A stretch of 64,000 nt of DNA from Flavobacterium sufflavum (GCF_004016525.1 NZ_SACJ01000002.1:574100-638099), one strand, 5' to 3'. Positions 34,627-43,393 are shown, counted from the stretch's first letter. Program-made: numbers and translations. The notes: generated by a model not told the origin, from the letters alone.

Positions 34627-34869
34627 TCAAATTGCTTGTGTTGTTTTTGTTTCAGTAGTTGCTTTTTCGGCCAACTTTCGGGCTTTTGGGATAATTAAAA
34701 ATGCAGCCATATAAGCAACAGGAAGCATGATACTCCAGGCATTTAAGAATTTGAAAAACCAATCTTCTCCAAAACCATAATTACGAATCAATCCCACAAA
34801 TGCCATGATCAAAGTCATTGGCAAAACCACAAATAAAGTATTGATATACTTGAAATATTTCTTATTCAT
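34627..34869 (-). CDS. DUF2798 family small membrane protein
   Basis: About 80 residues from ATG 34869, beginning MNKKYFKYINTLFVVLPMTL. Two membrane segments (about 10-30 and 45-65) are separated by a loop with NAWSIMLPVAY, which is the DUF2798 pattern. A start nine codons upstream exists but is less likely. Function unknown; Crp-like regulator genes next to small membrane proteins of this type are common in Bacteroidota. Confidence 0.8.
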   Translation of the reverse strand: MNKKYFKYINTLFVVLPMTLIMAFVGLIRNYGFGEDWFFKFLNAWSIMLPVAYMAAFLIIPKARKLAEKATTETKTTQAI

Positions 34870-34957
34870 CTTTCTAGTCTTTAATGTTCTATGCAAAGAT
34901 GAAACTAATAAAACTGTGAAAAATTGATGTAAGTCAATAAATCAAAGCTTGACTTTT

Positions 34958-35416
34958 TCATTCCTGATTTTTCGTCTTAATCAGTTTTTTTTCGTTTTTT
35001 ATGATGTCTTCTATGGTGTTTCCGCTAAGCACTTTTAGGCTGGCGGTTCTTAGTTCGGTCATTACTTTTCGTAATCCACAGATGGTTTCATCTACACAAT
35101 CATCGCATTTTTCGTAAAAATTTAAACTGGCACAAGGAATCATAGCTATAGGTCCGTCGGTTAAACGGATGATGTCTGTTAAAGCAATATCCTTTGGGCT
35201 TTTCAATAAATAATAGCCACCATTCACACCCATTTTACTTCCCAATAGGTTATGTCGGCGTAATTCCAGTAATATGGCTTCCAGGAATTTTTTAGGAATT
35301 TTTTCCTGTTCTGAAATTTCTATAATACGCATAGGAGAACCATCTTTATTTTCCTTTTCGTGTTTTGCCAAAGCGACTAATGCCTTGATAGCGTATTTTG
35401 ATTTTTTAGAAAGCAT
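34958..35416 (-). CDS. Rrf2-family transcriptional regulator
   Basis: The 152-residue protein has the Rrf2 winged helix at the N-terminus (SKKSKYAIKALVALAKHE, EQEKIPKKFLEAILLELRR, SKMGVNGGYYLLKSPKDI). Its C-terminal part has four Cys in CASLNFYEKCDDCVDETICG, reminiscent of Fe-S-binding IscR/NsrR types although spacing is not identical. Rrf2 proteins include CymR, a cysteine-metabolism repressor that binds AT-rich palindromes. The gene is divergent from the Cys/Met leader and metY genes, separated by about 760 bases carrying two operator-like palindromes. It is therefore my main candidate for the regulator of the TCTAT-N7-ATAGA sites, but that link is inference. Confidence 0.9.
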   Translation of the reverse strand: MLSKKSKYAIKALVALAKHEKENKDGSPMRIIEISEQEKIPKKFLEAILLELRRHNLLGSKMGVNGGYYLLKSPKDIALTDIIRLTDGPIAMIPCASLNFYEKCDDCVDETICGLRKVMTELRTASLKVLSGNTIEDIIKNEKKLIKTKNQE

Positions 35417-35630
35417 GCTGTTTGTTTTTTTACAAATATAAAATTACTAATCTAATTCGTTGGGTGAAATTATTAAAACGTCTGTTCGAGTGTTTTTATG
35501 CGTAATGAAATGAAGCATAAAAATGTATCGAGAACCGTTTTAGATTATAAATTTCTTAGATACGATTCCGCTCAAAAAGAAATCAGAACTAATGACGTTT
35601 TTATCAAAAGTGAAAAATTAGATTTACCAA

Positions 35631-35782
35631 TTTTCTTTTTTGCTTGATCAAAAAAGAAACAAAAAAATCAAGTCTTGCGCTTCCTCGTCGGTCAAATTAG
35701 TTTTCGAATGCTAAAAGAAAAGAACTCGCTATCGCTCAAACAGCTTTTCTTTTTACGCATTTTTCAAACATTTGACTCTCGA
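35631..35782. repeat. Structured intergenic element with nested inverted repeats
   Basis: TTTCTTTTTTG (35632-35642) and CAAAAAAGAAA (35649-35659) form a perfect hairpin. A second imperfect long stem joins GTCAAATTAG (near 35691) with CAAACATTTGAC (near 35782), enclosing AAAAGAAAAG/CTTTTCTTTT. No gene is visible between the Rrf2 gene and the leader peptide at 36175. The element looks like a dispersed intergenic repeat; similar elements could be searched for genome-wide. Confidence 0.65.
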
Positions 35783-35930
35783 CTGTGGAAGCTAAGGACA
35801 GTTGATTATCTAAAACAACAACATTTTGATTTATAGAAAAATATAAGTATAAACGTTGTTTTTGTGTTGTTTTTTTGTGGTTTTTAAATTTTGTAATAAT
35901 CCATTTATGGCCTTGTTTTTAATTTAAAAG

Positions 35931-35947
35931 TCTATTATTTTTATAGA
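35931..35947. promoter_or_regulatory. Candidate sulfur operator, copy 3 (perfect inverted repeat)
   Basis: TCTATTATTTTTATAGA is a perfect TCTAT-N7-ATAGA repeat. It lies between the Rrf2-like gene and metY, about 125 bases upstream of the metY promoter. Confidence 0.6.
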
Positions 35948-36049
35948 TTACTATTGTTTTGGTTAAAAATATTTATATTTTAACTTATTGTTTTTTAGTT
36001 GGTTGTGATTTGTTGTTATTGTTTTTTGAAAAATAAATTAAAATATTTT

Positions 36050-36078
36050 TTTGTAATTCAAAAATAGTTATACATTTG
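36050..36078 (+). promoter_or_regulatory. Promoter of the metY-hom unit
   Basis: TTTG at 36050-36053 and TACATTTG at 36071-36078 are 17 bp apart; the -7 element is identical to the one at 22681. The spacing is slightly shorter than at the other two sulfur promoters. Confidence 0.7.
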
Positions 36079-36103
36079 CAGTGTAAGTTTTTTGATTTTA
36101 AAA

Positions 36104-36120
36104 TCTGCTAATTTTATAGA
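36104..36120. promoter_or_regulatory. Candidate sulfur operator, copy 4
   Basis: On the plus strand TCTGCTAATTTTATAGA; its reverse complement TCTATAAAATTAGCAGA aligns with TCTATAGAATTAGTAGA at 11084 and TCTATCAAATTAATAGA at 22690. Outer AATCT/AGATT bases are also symmetric. It is 25 bases downstream of the -7 element. Confidence 0.6.
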
Positions 36121-36174
36121 TTTAGTAATATTTAAAAATAAAAGAAAAACTCATACAGTAAAAACGAAGAAACA

Positions 36175-36261
36175 ATGAAATCAATTATAAAAACAATGAA
36201 ACTGTGTTGTATGATGCCAATGTGCAGCACGGATAAATATTGCCTCAAGCGAAAGAGATAA
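36175..36261 (+). CDS. Cys/Met-rich leader peptide (28 residues)
   Basis: ATG 36175 encodes MKSIIKTMKLCCMMPMCSTD followed by KYCLKRKR and TAA. Residues 11-17 are Cys-Cys-Met-Met-Pro-Met-Cys, and in all it holds five Met and four Cys. It ends 21 bases before a strong intrinsic terminator and is followed by the genes for O-acetylhomoserine sulfhydrylase and homoserine dehydrogenase. This is the classic layout of a leader-peptide attenuator: translation speed across the Cys/Met codons would decide whether the terminator forms. It is too short for ordinary gene finders. Confidence 0.85.
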   Translation: MKSIIKTMKLCCMMPMCSTDKYCLKRKR

Positions 36262-36282
36262 TCATAGTTAACTATGAAATCG

Positions 36283-36320
36283 AAAGTCCTTTTGGTAAGC
36301 TGTCCAAAAGGACTTTTTTT
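36283..36320 (+). terminator. Attenuator terminator of the metY leader
   Basis: AAAGTCCTTTTGG (36283-36295) pairs with CCAAAAGGACTTT (36304-36316) perfectly, with an 8-base loop and a seven-T tract. It lies between the leader peptide and metY on the coding strand, so it must be bypassed for metY expression. A 14-base perfect palindrome CATAGTTAACTATG (36263-36276) lies between leader stop and terminator and may take part in an alternative structure. Confidence 0.9.
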
Positions 36321-36384
36321 ATAAAGCAATTTTCAACAAGAATAAAAAACAAAATAGTATTAAAACATTAAAAACATATCAATC

Positions 36385-37677
36385 ATGAGCACTCAAAAAT
36401 TTGAAACAAACGCATTACACGCAGGACATGACGTAACAAAAAACGCAGGGACAAGAGCTGTACCAATTTACCAAACAAGTTCTTATGTATTCAATAATTC
36501 GGACCAAGCTGCCAATCTTTTTGGTTTGGCCGAAGCAGGATTTATTTACACGCGATTAAATAATCCAACAAATGATATTTTAGAACAACGCCTGGCAAAA
36601 CTCGAAGGAGGAATTGGTGCAGTGGTTACTGCTTCAGGCACATCGGCAATAGCTACGGCCTTATTGGTTTTATTGAAAGCAGGAGATCACATCGTTGCTT
36701 CGAATAGTTTATACGGAGGAACCTATAATTTGCTAAAAGTAACCTTGCCTAGATTAGGTATCACGACCACTTTTGTAGACGCTGCTGATCCATCTAATTT
36801 TATTAATGCTGCAAAAGAAAATACAAGAGTGTTTTTTGCAGAGAGTTTAGGGAATCCAAAATTAGATGTACTGGATTTAAAGGCTATTTCGGATGTAGCG
36901 AAGCAATTTAAAGTGCCTTTTATTGTAGATAATACCGTGGCATCGCCATATTTATTAAACCCAATTGAATACGGAGCTAATATTGTTATTCATTCATTGA
37001 CCAAATATATTTCGGGTAACGGAACTTCGCTTGGAGGTGTAATTATCGATGCGGGAAATTTTGATTGGAGCAATGGTAAATTCCCTGAATTTACGGAACC
37101 GTCTGCCGGTTATCACGGTTTAGTATACCATGAAGTATTAGGTAATGCCGCTTATATTGCAAAAGTTCGTATTGAAGGACTTAGAGATTACGGAGCAGCC
37201 TTGAGTCCGTTTAACGCTTTTCAGATTATTCAGGGCTTAGAAACTTTGGCAGTTCGTGTTAAAAGACATAGTGAAAACGCATTGGCTCTTGCCCAATGGC
37301 TGGAACTTCAAAAAGAAGTGGCCTGGGTAAATTATCCTGGTTTAAAGGTGAGTAAGCAATATGTTTTGGCACAAAAATATTTGCCAAAAGGGCAGAGTGG
37401 TGTTTTGACCTTTGGTCTAAAAGGAGGATTCGAAGCCGCTAAAAAAGTTGCTGACGGTGTGAAATTATTTTCTCTTTTGGCCAATATAGGAGATACCAAG
37501 TCTCTGATTATTCACCCTGCCAGTACAACACATCAGCAATTGTCAGAAGAAGAGCAAATTGCTACGGGTGTTACCAATGATTTAATTCGCCTTTCAGTAG
37601 GATTAGAAGATATAGAAGATTTAAAAGCCGATTTAAAAGAGGCTTTTGTACAGCTTCCGGTTGAAAAGTTAGTTTAG
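36385..37677 (+). CDS. metY: O-acetylhomoserine sulfhydrylase (aminocarboxypropyltransferase)
   Basis: This PLP enzyme forms homocysteine from O-acetylhomoserine and sulfide, the direct sulfhydrylation route to methionine. The 430-residue protein has the Cys/Met metabolism PLP family signatures: ETNALHAGHD, TRAVPIYQTSSYVF, YTRLNNPTNDILEQRLA, the substrate loop ASNSLYGGTYNL, the PLP Lys in VIHSLTKYISGNGTSLGG and the C-terminal IHPASTTHQQLS. This set fits MetY rather than cystathionine gamma-synthase. Its leader peptide and attenuator upstream make control by Cys or Met availability very likely. Homoserine dehydrogenase follows after 90 bases. Confidence 0.93.
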   Translation: MSTQKFETNALHAGHDVTKNAGTRAVPIYQTSSYVFNNSDQAANLFGLAEAGFIYTRLNNPTNDILEQRLAKLEGGIGAVVTASGTSAIATALLVLLKAGDHIVASNSLYGGTYNLLKVTLPRLGITTTFVDAADPSNFINAAKENTRVFFAESLGNPKLDVLDLKAISDVAKQFKVPFIVDNTVASPYLLNPIEYGANIVIHSLTKYISGNGTSLGGVIIDAGNFDWSNGKFPEFTEPSAGYHGLVYHEVLGNAAYIAKVRIEGLRDYGAALSPFNAFQIIQGLETLAVRVKRHSENALALAQWLELQKEVAWVNYPGLKVSKQYVLAQKYLPKGQSGVLTFGLKGGFEAAKKVADGVKLFSLLANIGDTKSLIIHPASTTHQQLSEEEQIATGVTNDLIRLSVGLEDIEDLKADLKEAFVQLPVEKLV

Positions 37678-37767
37678 TTTGTTTTTGGTTTTTTTTTATA
37701 GCTGCCCTCATTGGTTAGTAGGGGGCAGTTAAAAAAAAACAATAATTAGTTAATAGATAGAGAAATC

Positions 37768-38871
37768 ATGTCAGCAATAAGAATAAATGTAGTCCTTTTT
37801 GGAGTTGGAAATATAGGTAGTGAACTGTTAAGTCAGGTCATTGAAAGCCAACGATTTTTTCTTGAGAAAAGAAATATCGATTTGCGTTTTCCTATAATTA
37901 CAAATTCTACATTAGCTTTCTTTGAAGAAGAAGGCGTTAAAAATAAATGGGAAGCCGATTTTACAAAATTGGCATTTCCGTATAAATTTCAGGACATATT
38001 GGATTATGTAAAGGAAAAGAAATTAGAAAACCTAATTGCGGTAGATGCTACTGCAAGTTCTGAAATCATTAAAAATTATATTCCGCTTATCCAAAACGGT
38101 TTTAATATTGTGGCTGCCAATAAAAAAGCCAATACTTTGCATATTGAGTTTTATAAAGAATTGCGTCGAATTTTAAAAAAACACGACAAGCTTTTCTTGT
38201 ACGAAGCTACCGTTGGAGCAGGTTTACCTGTGATTAAAACCATTCGCGATTTGCATTTTTCAGGAGAAAAAATCACCAAAATCAGAGGGGTTTTCTCAGG
38301 CTCATTGAGTTATATTTTCAATCGATTTTCGAATGAGGAGGAATATTTTTCGGTAATATTAAAGGATGCCGAGAAATTAGGTTTGACTGAACCGGATTCC
38401 CGCGAAGACCTGGCCGGAAATGATGTAGCTCGAAAATTACTCATTCTAGCCCGTGAAATCGAAAATGAATTTGATTTTTCGGATGTGAAAATTGTGTCAT
38501 TATTGCTCCCGAATTTGAATGAAAACAATTCCAAGGCAGATTATGCCCGAAACAAGTCATTATTAGACAAGCCTTTTCGATTAGCCAAATTGGCGCAAGC
38601 CGAAAATAATGTGTTACGCTATGTGGGCGAATTGGATATTGCCAAAAAGAAATTGGATGTAAAACCGGTTTCGGTATCCAGGGATTCGGTTATTGGTCAG
38701 TTAAGGGGAGCCGATAATCTGGTTGAGATATATACCAAAAGCAATGTTGAGCCTATTGTAATTCAGGGTGCAGGAGCAGGAAGACAGGTAACGGCAAGAA
38801 GTGTCCTTACGGATATTTTAGAAGTTGCAGAAAAAATCAAGATTAAAGAGACTGTTTTAGAGTTCATTTAA
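37768..38871 (+). CDS. hom: Homoserine dehydrogenase
   Basis: This enzyme reduces aspartate semialdehyde to homoserine, which feeds O-acetylhomoserine and threonine synthesis. The 367-residue protein is monofunctional, with an NAD(P)-binding start (VVLFGVGNIGSELL), VDATASSEIIKNYIPLIQNG, NIVAANKKANT, and the substrate-binding motif YEATVGAGLPVIKTIRDLHF. It lacks both an aspartate kinase domain and an ACT domain. Position behind metY makes a compact methionine unit. The gap between them contains an imperfect GCTGCCC/GGGGCAG hairpin without a T-run. Confidence 0.92.
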   Translation: MSAIRINVVLFGVGNIGSELLSQVIESQRFFLEKRNIDLRFPIITNSTLAFFEEEGVKNKWEADFTKLAFPYKFQDILDYVKEKKLENLIAVDATASSEIIKNYIPLIQNGFNIVAANKKANTLHIEFYKELRRILKKHDKLFLYEATVGAGLPVIKTIRDLHFSGEKITKIRGVFSGSLSYIFNRFSNEEEYFSVILKDAEKLGLTEPDSREDLAGNDVARKLLILAREIENEFDFSDVKIVSLLLPNLNENNSKADYARNKSLLDKPFRLAKLAQAENNVLRYVGELDIAKKKLDVKPVSVSRDSVIGQLRGADNLVEIYTKSNVEPIVIQGAGAGRQVTARSVLTDILEVAEKIKIKETVLEFI

Positions 38872-38981
38872 GTTTATGGTGAAATTTATTCGTTTATTTT
38901 AGGCGCCCCACTTAATTTTAAAACGAAAATATTTTACGCTAAGATAAAAAAAGAGTCAGCTGGTAAGCAGCCCTAAATAGT

Positions 38982-39031
38982 AAAGCTTCAAAAATAATCA
39001 GCTTAGTTGATTGTTTTTGAAGCTTTTTATT
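38982..39031 (+). terminator. Terminator of the metY-hom unit; duplicate of the one at 10205
   Basis: AAAGCTTCAAAAATAATCA (38982-39000) pairs with TGATTGTTTTTGAAGCTTT (39008-39026), then T-rich sequence. The left arm is identical to that at 10205-10223. The A/T-flanked hairpin could work on both strands. Confidence 0.88.
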
Positions 39032-39063
39032 TTAAATTGTGTCCCAATAGAATTGCCCCTATA

Positions 39064-39879
39064 ATGGATTTGAAAATCTTGTTTCAATTTATAATTATTC
39101 TTCTTTTTGGGCTGCTTGTCCTTCGACTGATTGTTTTTAGAATTATTGAACCTGTTTATGTATTAGCCTTCAAAAAACCGTTGTTTTTGTATGGATATAT
39201 TATTCTTAAAAAGTTAAATGACAATCAAAAAGAAGTTTTAGAAAAAGAATTTCCTTTTTACCGGAGACTATCTATTAAAAAGAAACGCTATTTTGAGCAT
39301 AGAGTAAATGAATTTATAGGGAAATATGAATTCATAGGCAAAGACATTGCCGTGACTGAAGAAATGAAAGTGCTTATAGCCGGAACTTATGTGATGTTGA
39401 CTTTTGGAATGAGAAATTATCTGATCAATCAGTTCTCAAGAATATTGATTTATGCTACCAATTATTATTCAACAACAAATGATGCTTTTCACAAAGGAGA
39501 ATTCAATCCAAGGATGAAGGTGATTGCTTTTTCCTGGGAAGATTTTGTTTTAGGGCATGGTACCTTGAATGATAATATTAATTTAGGATTACATGAGTTT
39601 TCACATGCCTTGCATTTTCATTGTCTTCAAAAAAGAGATCCCAGTGCAGTTATTTTTCGGGATGAATTTGATAAAGTGATACAATATTATAATGATGTTG
39701 ATTTAAATGCCGAATTGAGAACCAAAGGCTATTTTAGATTGTATGCTTATGAAAATCAATTTGAATTTTTGTCTGTCATCTTAGAACATTTTTTTGAAAC
39801 ACCGGAAGTTTTTAAAAAACAGCATCCTCATTTATTTACTACGATTGCTACGATGATTAATTTCAAAGGGGATAATTAA
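39064..39879 (+). CDS. MtfA-like zinc metallopeptidase (M90 family)
   Basis: The 271-residue protein begins with a membrane-anchor-like hydrophobic segment (residues 8-35) and contains the zinc-binding motif HEFSH at residues 177-181 with a Glu-containing helix downstream (ENQFEFLSVILEHFFETPE). This arrangement matches the peptidase M90/MtfA family, which in E. coli is linked to glucose regulation through Mlc. I chose ATG 39064 because the upstream TTG lies within the preceding terminator. No partner gene is adjacent. Role here is unknown. Confidence 0.83.
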   Translation: MDLKILFQFIIILLFGLLVLRLIVFRIIEPVYVLAFKKPLFLYGYIILKKLNDNQKEVLEKEFPFYRRLSIKKKRYFEHRVNEFIGKYEFIGKDIAVTEEMKVLIAGTYVMLTFGMRNYLINQFSRILIYATNYYSTTNDAFHKGEFNPRMKVIAFSWEDFVLGHGTLNDNINLGLHEFSHALHFHCLQKRDPSAVIFRDEFDKVIQYYNDVDLNAELRTKGYFRLYAYENQFEFLSVILEHFFETPEVFKKQHPHLFTTIATMINFKGDN

Positions 39880-40184
39880 TTAAACTTGATTGACATTTAG
39901 TTTTGAATGTTATTTATGTTAAAATAACTAAGGGCTAAATTTTGAAGTTGGAATGATAAAAAAACTATATTTTTTTCTTGATATATAGTGAAATAGTATA
40001 GCTGTGTTTTTATATATTTGTTTGCAATTAGTGTTTAATTATTGTTAAAAATACAATTACTTCACGATTGAAATTATTCTATTTCATCATGTTTTTTGAA
40101 CCGTTGAAAAGTTTTAATATTAAAAGCAATTAAAACAGACGGCATTATCACATCAGTCACTATCATTATTTAATTTATATAAAT

Positions 40185-42905
40185 ATGCTAAGAAAAGTTT
40201 CTTTCATTTTGATTTTAGGTTTTATAAGTATTCTAAATTCATGTAAGTCACCAGAAGAGGACAAAGAGGAACTCTCAATCGGGTTTTCACAATGTATCAA
40301 CCAGGATGTCTGGAGGATATCGATGAATCATGAAATGACCGTAGAGGCATCTCTTCATCCTGAAGTTAATTTAAAAATCTACAATGCTAATCGTAAAGTA
40401 AAAAAGCAGATTCAGGATATTGAAAGGATGATTCAGAATAATGTGGATGTTATAATTGTCTCTCCTTTTGAATCGGATTCTATAGTCCCGGTAATAGAAA
40501 AAGCAGGTGTAAATGGGATTCCTGTGATAATTGTAGACAGAAAAGTAAACACCTCAAATTATACGGCATACGTAGGTGCTGATAATGTTGAAGTAGGACG
40601 AATAGCGGCGAAACATATTGTTTCACTCTCTAAAGGGAATGCGAATGTTATAGAGATAAAAGGTAGTTCCTTTACTTCCCCTGGTTTTGAAAGAAATTTA
40701 GGTTTTAAGCAGGTTTTGAGTAAATATCCGGGTATTAAAGTGGTTACTATGGAAGCCCGAAAGGATGAACTAGACTTGGAGCCTTTTGTGGAAATTCTGA
40801 ATCGTTTTCCCGAAATCAATTATATTTATGCATATAATGATGTAATTGCCTATCAAGCCTGGATGGTACTTAAGAAAAGAGGCTTAGAGAAGAAAATAAA
40901 AATTATTGGGGTTGATGGACTTAACGGACCCACTGGAGGACTTCAGTTAGTTAAAGATAGAATTATAGATGGAACGGTTTTGTATCCCACCGGAGCGGCA
41001 GAGGCTGTTAAATTAGCATTGAAAATAGCAAATAAAGAGATTGTCCCTAAAAACAACAAGCTGAATACCATATTGATTGATTCTTTGAATGCGGATATCC
41101 TGAGCAATCAATTTGATAAAATAACTATCCAGCAATCGGATATTGAGCAACAACAAAGTGTTATTAAAAATCAGTTAAAAAAATATTCAACTCAAAGTAA
41201 TCTTATAAAACTTTTGATTTCTTTATTGCTAATTGTGTTGAGCCTTGCTGTTTATAGTATTTATTCTGGAATTGTAATTCGTCGTAAAAAAATAGAATTA
41301 GAAGACACCAATAAAAAAATTAAGAATCAGAGAAATGAGATTAAGAAATTTTCTAATGAATTAAAGAAAAGTAATGAGGCAAGATTGAACTTTTTTACCG
41401 GTTTGTCACACGAATTTAAAACGCCTTTGACATTGATTTTGAGTTCTATAGAGTCTTTGGAAACGGAATTCAAGAATAAAGGAATTTCTGTGAATAAAGA
41501 AATCAATTTGATGTATAATAATTCCAGAAGATTGCTGCGTTTGATCAATCAGCTGCTGGACTACAGAAAAACCGAGGGGCATAGCTTTACTTTAAGAGCA
41601 TCTCAAACTAATTTATTAGATTTCTCCAAAAGTATTGTCAGTGATTTTGAACGGGAAGCAAAGAAAAAGAATATCGATTTTTCATTAACAACAACTAATC
41701 CGGATTTAGAGGTGTATTTGGATCGAAATTTAATGGATAAAGTGTATTTTAATTTGTTGTCAAATGCCTTCAAATTTACTCCTGAAAAAGGAAAAATTTC
41801 GATTACTATTAAAGAAGATAAAACGAATAATATCGTTAAAATTCACTTTAAGGATTCAGGAATTGGAATCCCGGATAATGAATTGGGAGAAGTGTTTAAT
41901 GCTTTTTATCAAGGTTCAAATAATTACAGAAACAGTTCCGGAATAGGATTGCATTTATCTAAAAATTTTGTTGAATTGCACAAAGGAACTATAGAAATTC
42001 ATTCAAAAAATGGAGCCGAATTTATAATTACATTACCATTAGGAACGGCACATCTTGATGAAAAAGAGATCATCAAAGAACCAGTTTTAGATTTTGTTCA
42101 TCAATCGGATTATTTGGATTCAGAGGTGATTCAAAAAGTGGAGCCTAAAAATACTGAGGATAAATATTCCATCTTGTACATCGAGGACAATAAAGATCTT
42201 TTGGATTTTGTTTCCCATAAATTCTCAACCGAGTATATTTTTTTCTCATCAGATGGTACTGATGCCGTTGAGAAAGCTTTGGAGTTAATTCCGGATATTA
42301 TTATTTGTGATTTGAATTTGCCGGGAATGAATGGTTTTCAAATTTGTGAAACGCTAAAGAAAGATTTAAGAACTTCTCATATTCCCACCATTATATTGAC
42401 CGCTTCAGATGATCAGGACTCTTATTTAAAGGCTTTGGATAGTGGAGCCGACATATTTTTGACTAAACCTTTTCATTTAAAAGTTTTAGCGCAGTCTATA
42501 AAAGGATTGCTTTTTAATAGAGAAAAACTACGTTTTTATTATACTAACAATATTGTAAATATTGAGGAGGGTAGTTTTGGTATTTCGGAACAGGATTTTC
42601 TTAAAAAACTGAATGAGTTAATCGGGAAAAATTTGGAAAATTCATCGTATACTGTTGAAGATTTAGCTCGGGATTTAGCGATTTCCCGTGTTCAATTGTA
42701 TCGAAAAGTCAAAGCCATATTAGGAATTAGTATCAGTGATCATATCAATAATATGCGATTGGATAAATCCAAAGAACTGTTGAAAAAGTCAGATCAGACC
42801 ATTTCGGAAATTGCCTATGCCGTTGGTTTTTCATCACCCAATTATTTTTCGACTTCCTTCAAGAATAAATTTGGAATTTCTCCTAAAGAATATAAAAATA
42901 TTTAG
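40185..42905 (+). CDS. Hybrid two-component regulator with periplasmic sugar-binding domain (first paralogue)
   Basis: The 906-residue protein starts with a signal peptide ending in a lipobox-like ISILNSCKS, although a TM anchor follows. A periplasmic LacI/ribose-binding-type domain (about 30-300) has IIVSPFESDSIVPVIEKA and GVDGLNGPTGG. A membrane segment (about 345-363) is followed by a coiled coil. The histidine kinase has His409 in GLSHEFKTPLTLIL and an ATPase with NLLSNAFKFTPEKG. The receiver domain has Asp709 in CDLNLPGMNGF, and a C-terminal AraC-type helix-turn-helix ends in SPKEYKNI. Hybrids with periplasmic-binding-protein sensors typically respond to monosaccharides such as fructose. 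It lies just upstream of the oligosaccharide locus it probably controls. A paralogue at 58677 closely matches it throughout. Confidence 0.94.
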   Translation: MLRKVSFILILGFISILNSCKSPEEDKEELSIGFSQCINQDVWRISMNHEMTVEASLHPEVNLKIYNANRKVKKQIQDIERMIQNNVDVIIVSPFESDSIVPVIEKAGVNGIPVIIVDRKVNTSNYTAYVGADNVEVGRIAAKHIVSLSKGNANVIEIKGSSFTSPGFERNLGFKQVLSKYPGIKVVTMEARKDELDLEPFVEILNRFPEINYIYAYNDVIAYQAWMVLKKRGLEKKIKIIGVDGLNGPTGGLQLVKDRIIDGTVLYPTGAAEAVKLALKIANKEIVPKNNKLNTILIDSLNADILSNQFDKITIQQSDIEQQQSVIKNQLKKYSTQSNLIKLLISLLLIVLSLAVYSIYSGIVIRRKKIELEDTNKKIKNQRNEIKKFSNELKKSNEARLNFFTGLSHEFKTPLTLILSSIESLETEFKNKGISVNKEINLMYNNSRRLLRLINQLLDYRKTEGHSFTLRASQTNLLDFSKSIVSDFEREAKKKNIDFSLTTTNPDLEVYLDRNLMDKVYFNLLSNAFKFTPEKGKISITIKEDKTNNIVKIHFKDSGIGIPDNELGEVFNAFYQGSNNYRNSSGIGLHLSKNFVELHKGTIEIHSKNGAEFIITLPLGTAHLDEKEIIKEPVLDFVHQSDYLDSEVIQKVEPKNTEDKYSILYIEDNKDLLDFVSHKFSTEYIFFSSDGTDAVEKALELIPDIIICDLNLPGMNGFQICETLKKDLRTSHIPTIILTASDDQDSYLKALDSGADIFLTKPFHLKVLAQSIKGLLFNREKLRFYYTNNIVNIEEGSFGISEQDFLKKLNELIGKNLENSSYTVEDLARDLAISRVQLYRKVKAILGISISDHINNMRLDKSKELLKKSDQTISEIAYAVGFSSPNYFSTSFKNKFGISPKEYKNI

Positions 42906-43014
42906 GTATCATCAGTATTATAAAATGAACCAAAAATCATGTGGTACTTTTTTGAATCTGAAAATTTTTAAATAAGTCCAATATAGATATAAAATAGAAT
43001 TAAGCTTCGTTTGT

Positions 43015-43051
43015 AATAAGCACGTTTTGAAAAGAGCGTGCTTATTTTTTT
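43015..43051 (+). terminator. Terminator 1 after the first hybrid regulator
   Basis: AATAAGCACG (43015-43024) pairs with CGTGCTTATT (43037-43046) and is followed by T residues to 43051. Loop 12 bases. Confidence 0.88.
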
Positions 43052-43065
43052 AGTGTTTCAATCAA

Positions 43066-43096
43066 GCCCGTCAAATATCTTTTGACGGGCTTTTTT
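43066..43096 (+). terminator. Terminator 2 after the first hybrid regulator
   Basis: GCCCGTCAAA (43066-43075) pairs perfectly with TTTGACGGGC (43081-43090), 5-base loop, six T. The two terminators in tandem separate the regulator from the locus. From 43100 to 43360 I see nothing further. Confidence 0.9.
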
Positions 43097-43362
43097 GTAA
43101 TCATATAAATGGAGTGTTTAGGCTTTAGTATGGACAAAATCAACATCGATTGATTTACCAATAAAAATGATACATAGAAATTATGATATAGTTTCATTTT
43201 AATTCAATTCAAAAATAAACTTCATTGAATTAATAATGCTTTTAAAAATCAATTTGCCTAAAATTTTCACAAAAATAATCTTGTGTTCTCTTAAAAAGCA
43301 TAAGAATGTGTTAAAACCCAATTAAGAAATCAATACCGACATTCATTTTTTGAAAAACTAAC

Positions 43363-43393
43363 GTAACATCATTGTAATTGATGTAACATCATT
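43363..43393. promoter_or_regulatory. Direct-repeat operator candidate upstream of the oligosaccharide locus
   Basis: GTAACATCATT occurs at 43363-43373 and again at 43383-43393, exactly 20 bp apart (two helical turns), each followed by RTAA. A third partial copy, GTAACATATT, lies at 43498. Direct repeats on one DNA face suit AraC-type domains, such as those of the adjacent hybrid regulators. Confidence 0.6.

Noticed and set aside
36050..36300. SAM riboswitch upstream of metY
   Set aside because: I find no SAM-I or SAM-II core. The leader peptide plus terminator explains the region better.
37700..37730. Terminator between metY and hom
   Set aside because: GCTGCCC/GGGGCAG can pair, but the following bases are A on the plus strand and no T-run exists on either strand, so it is not an intrinsic terminator.
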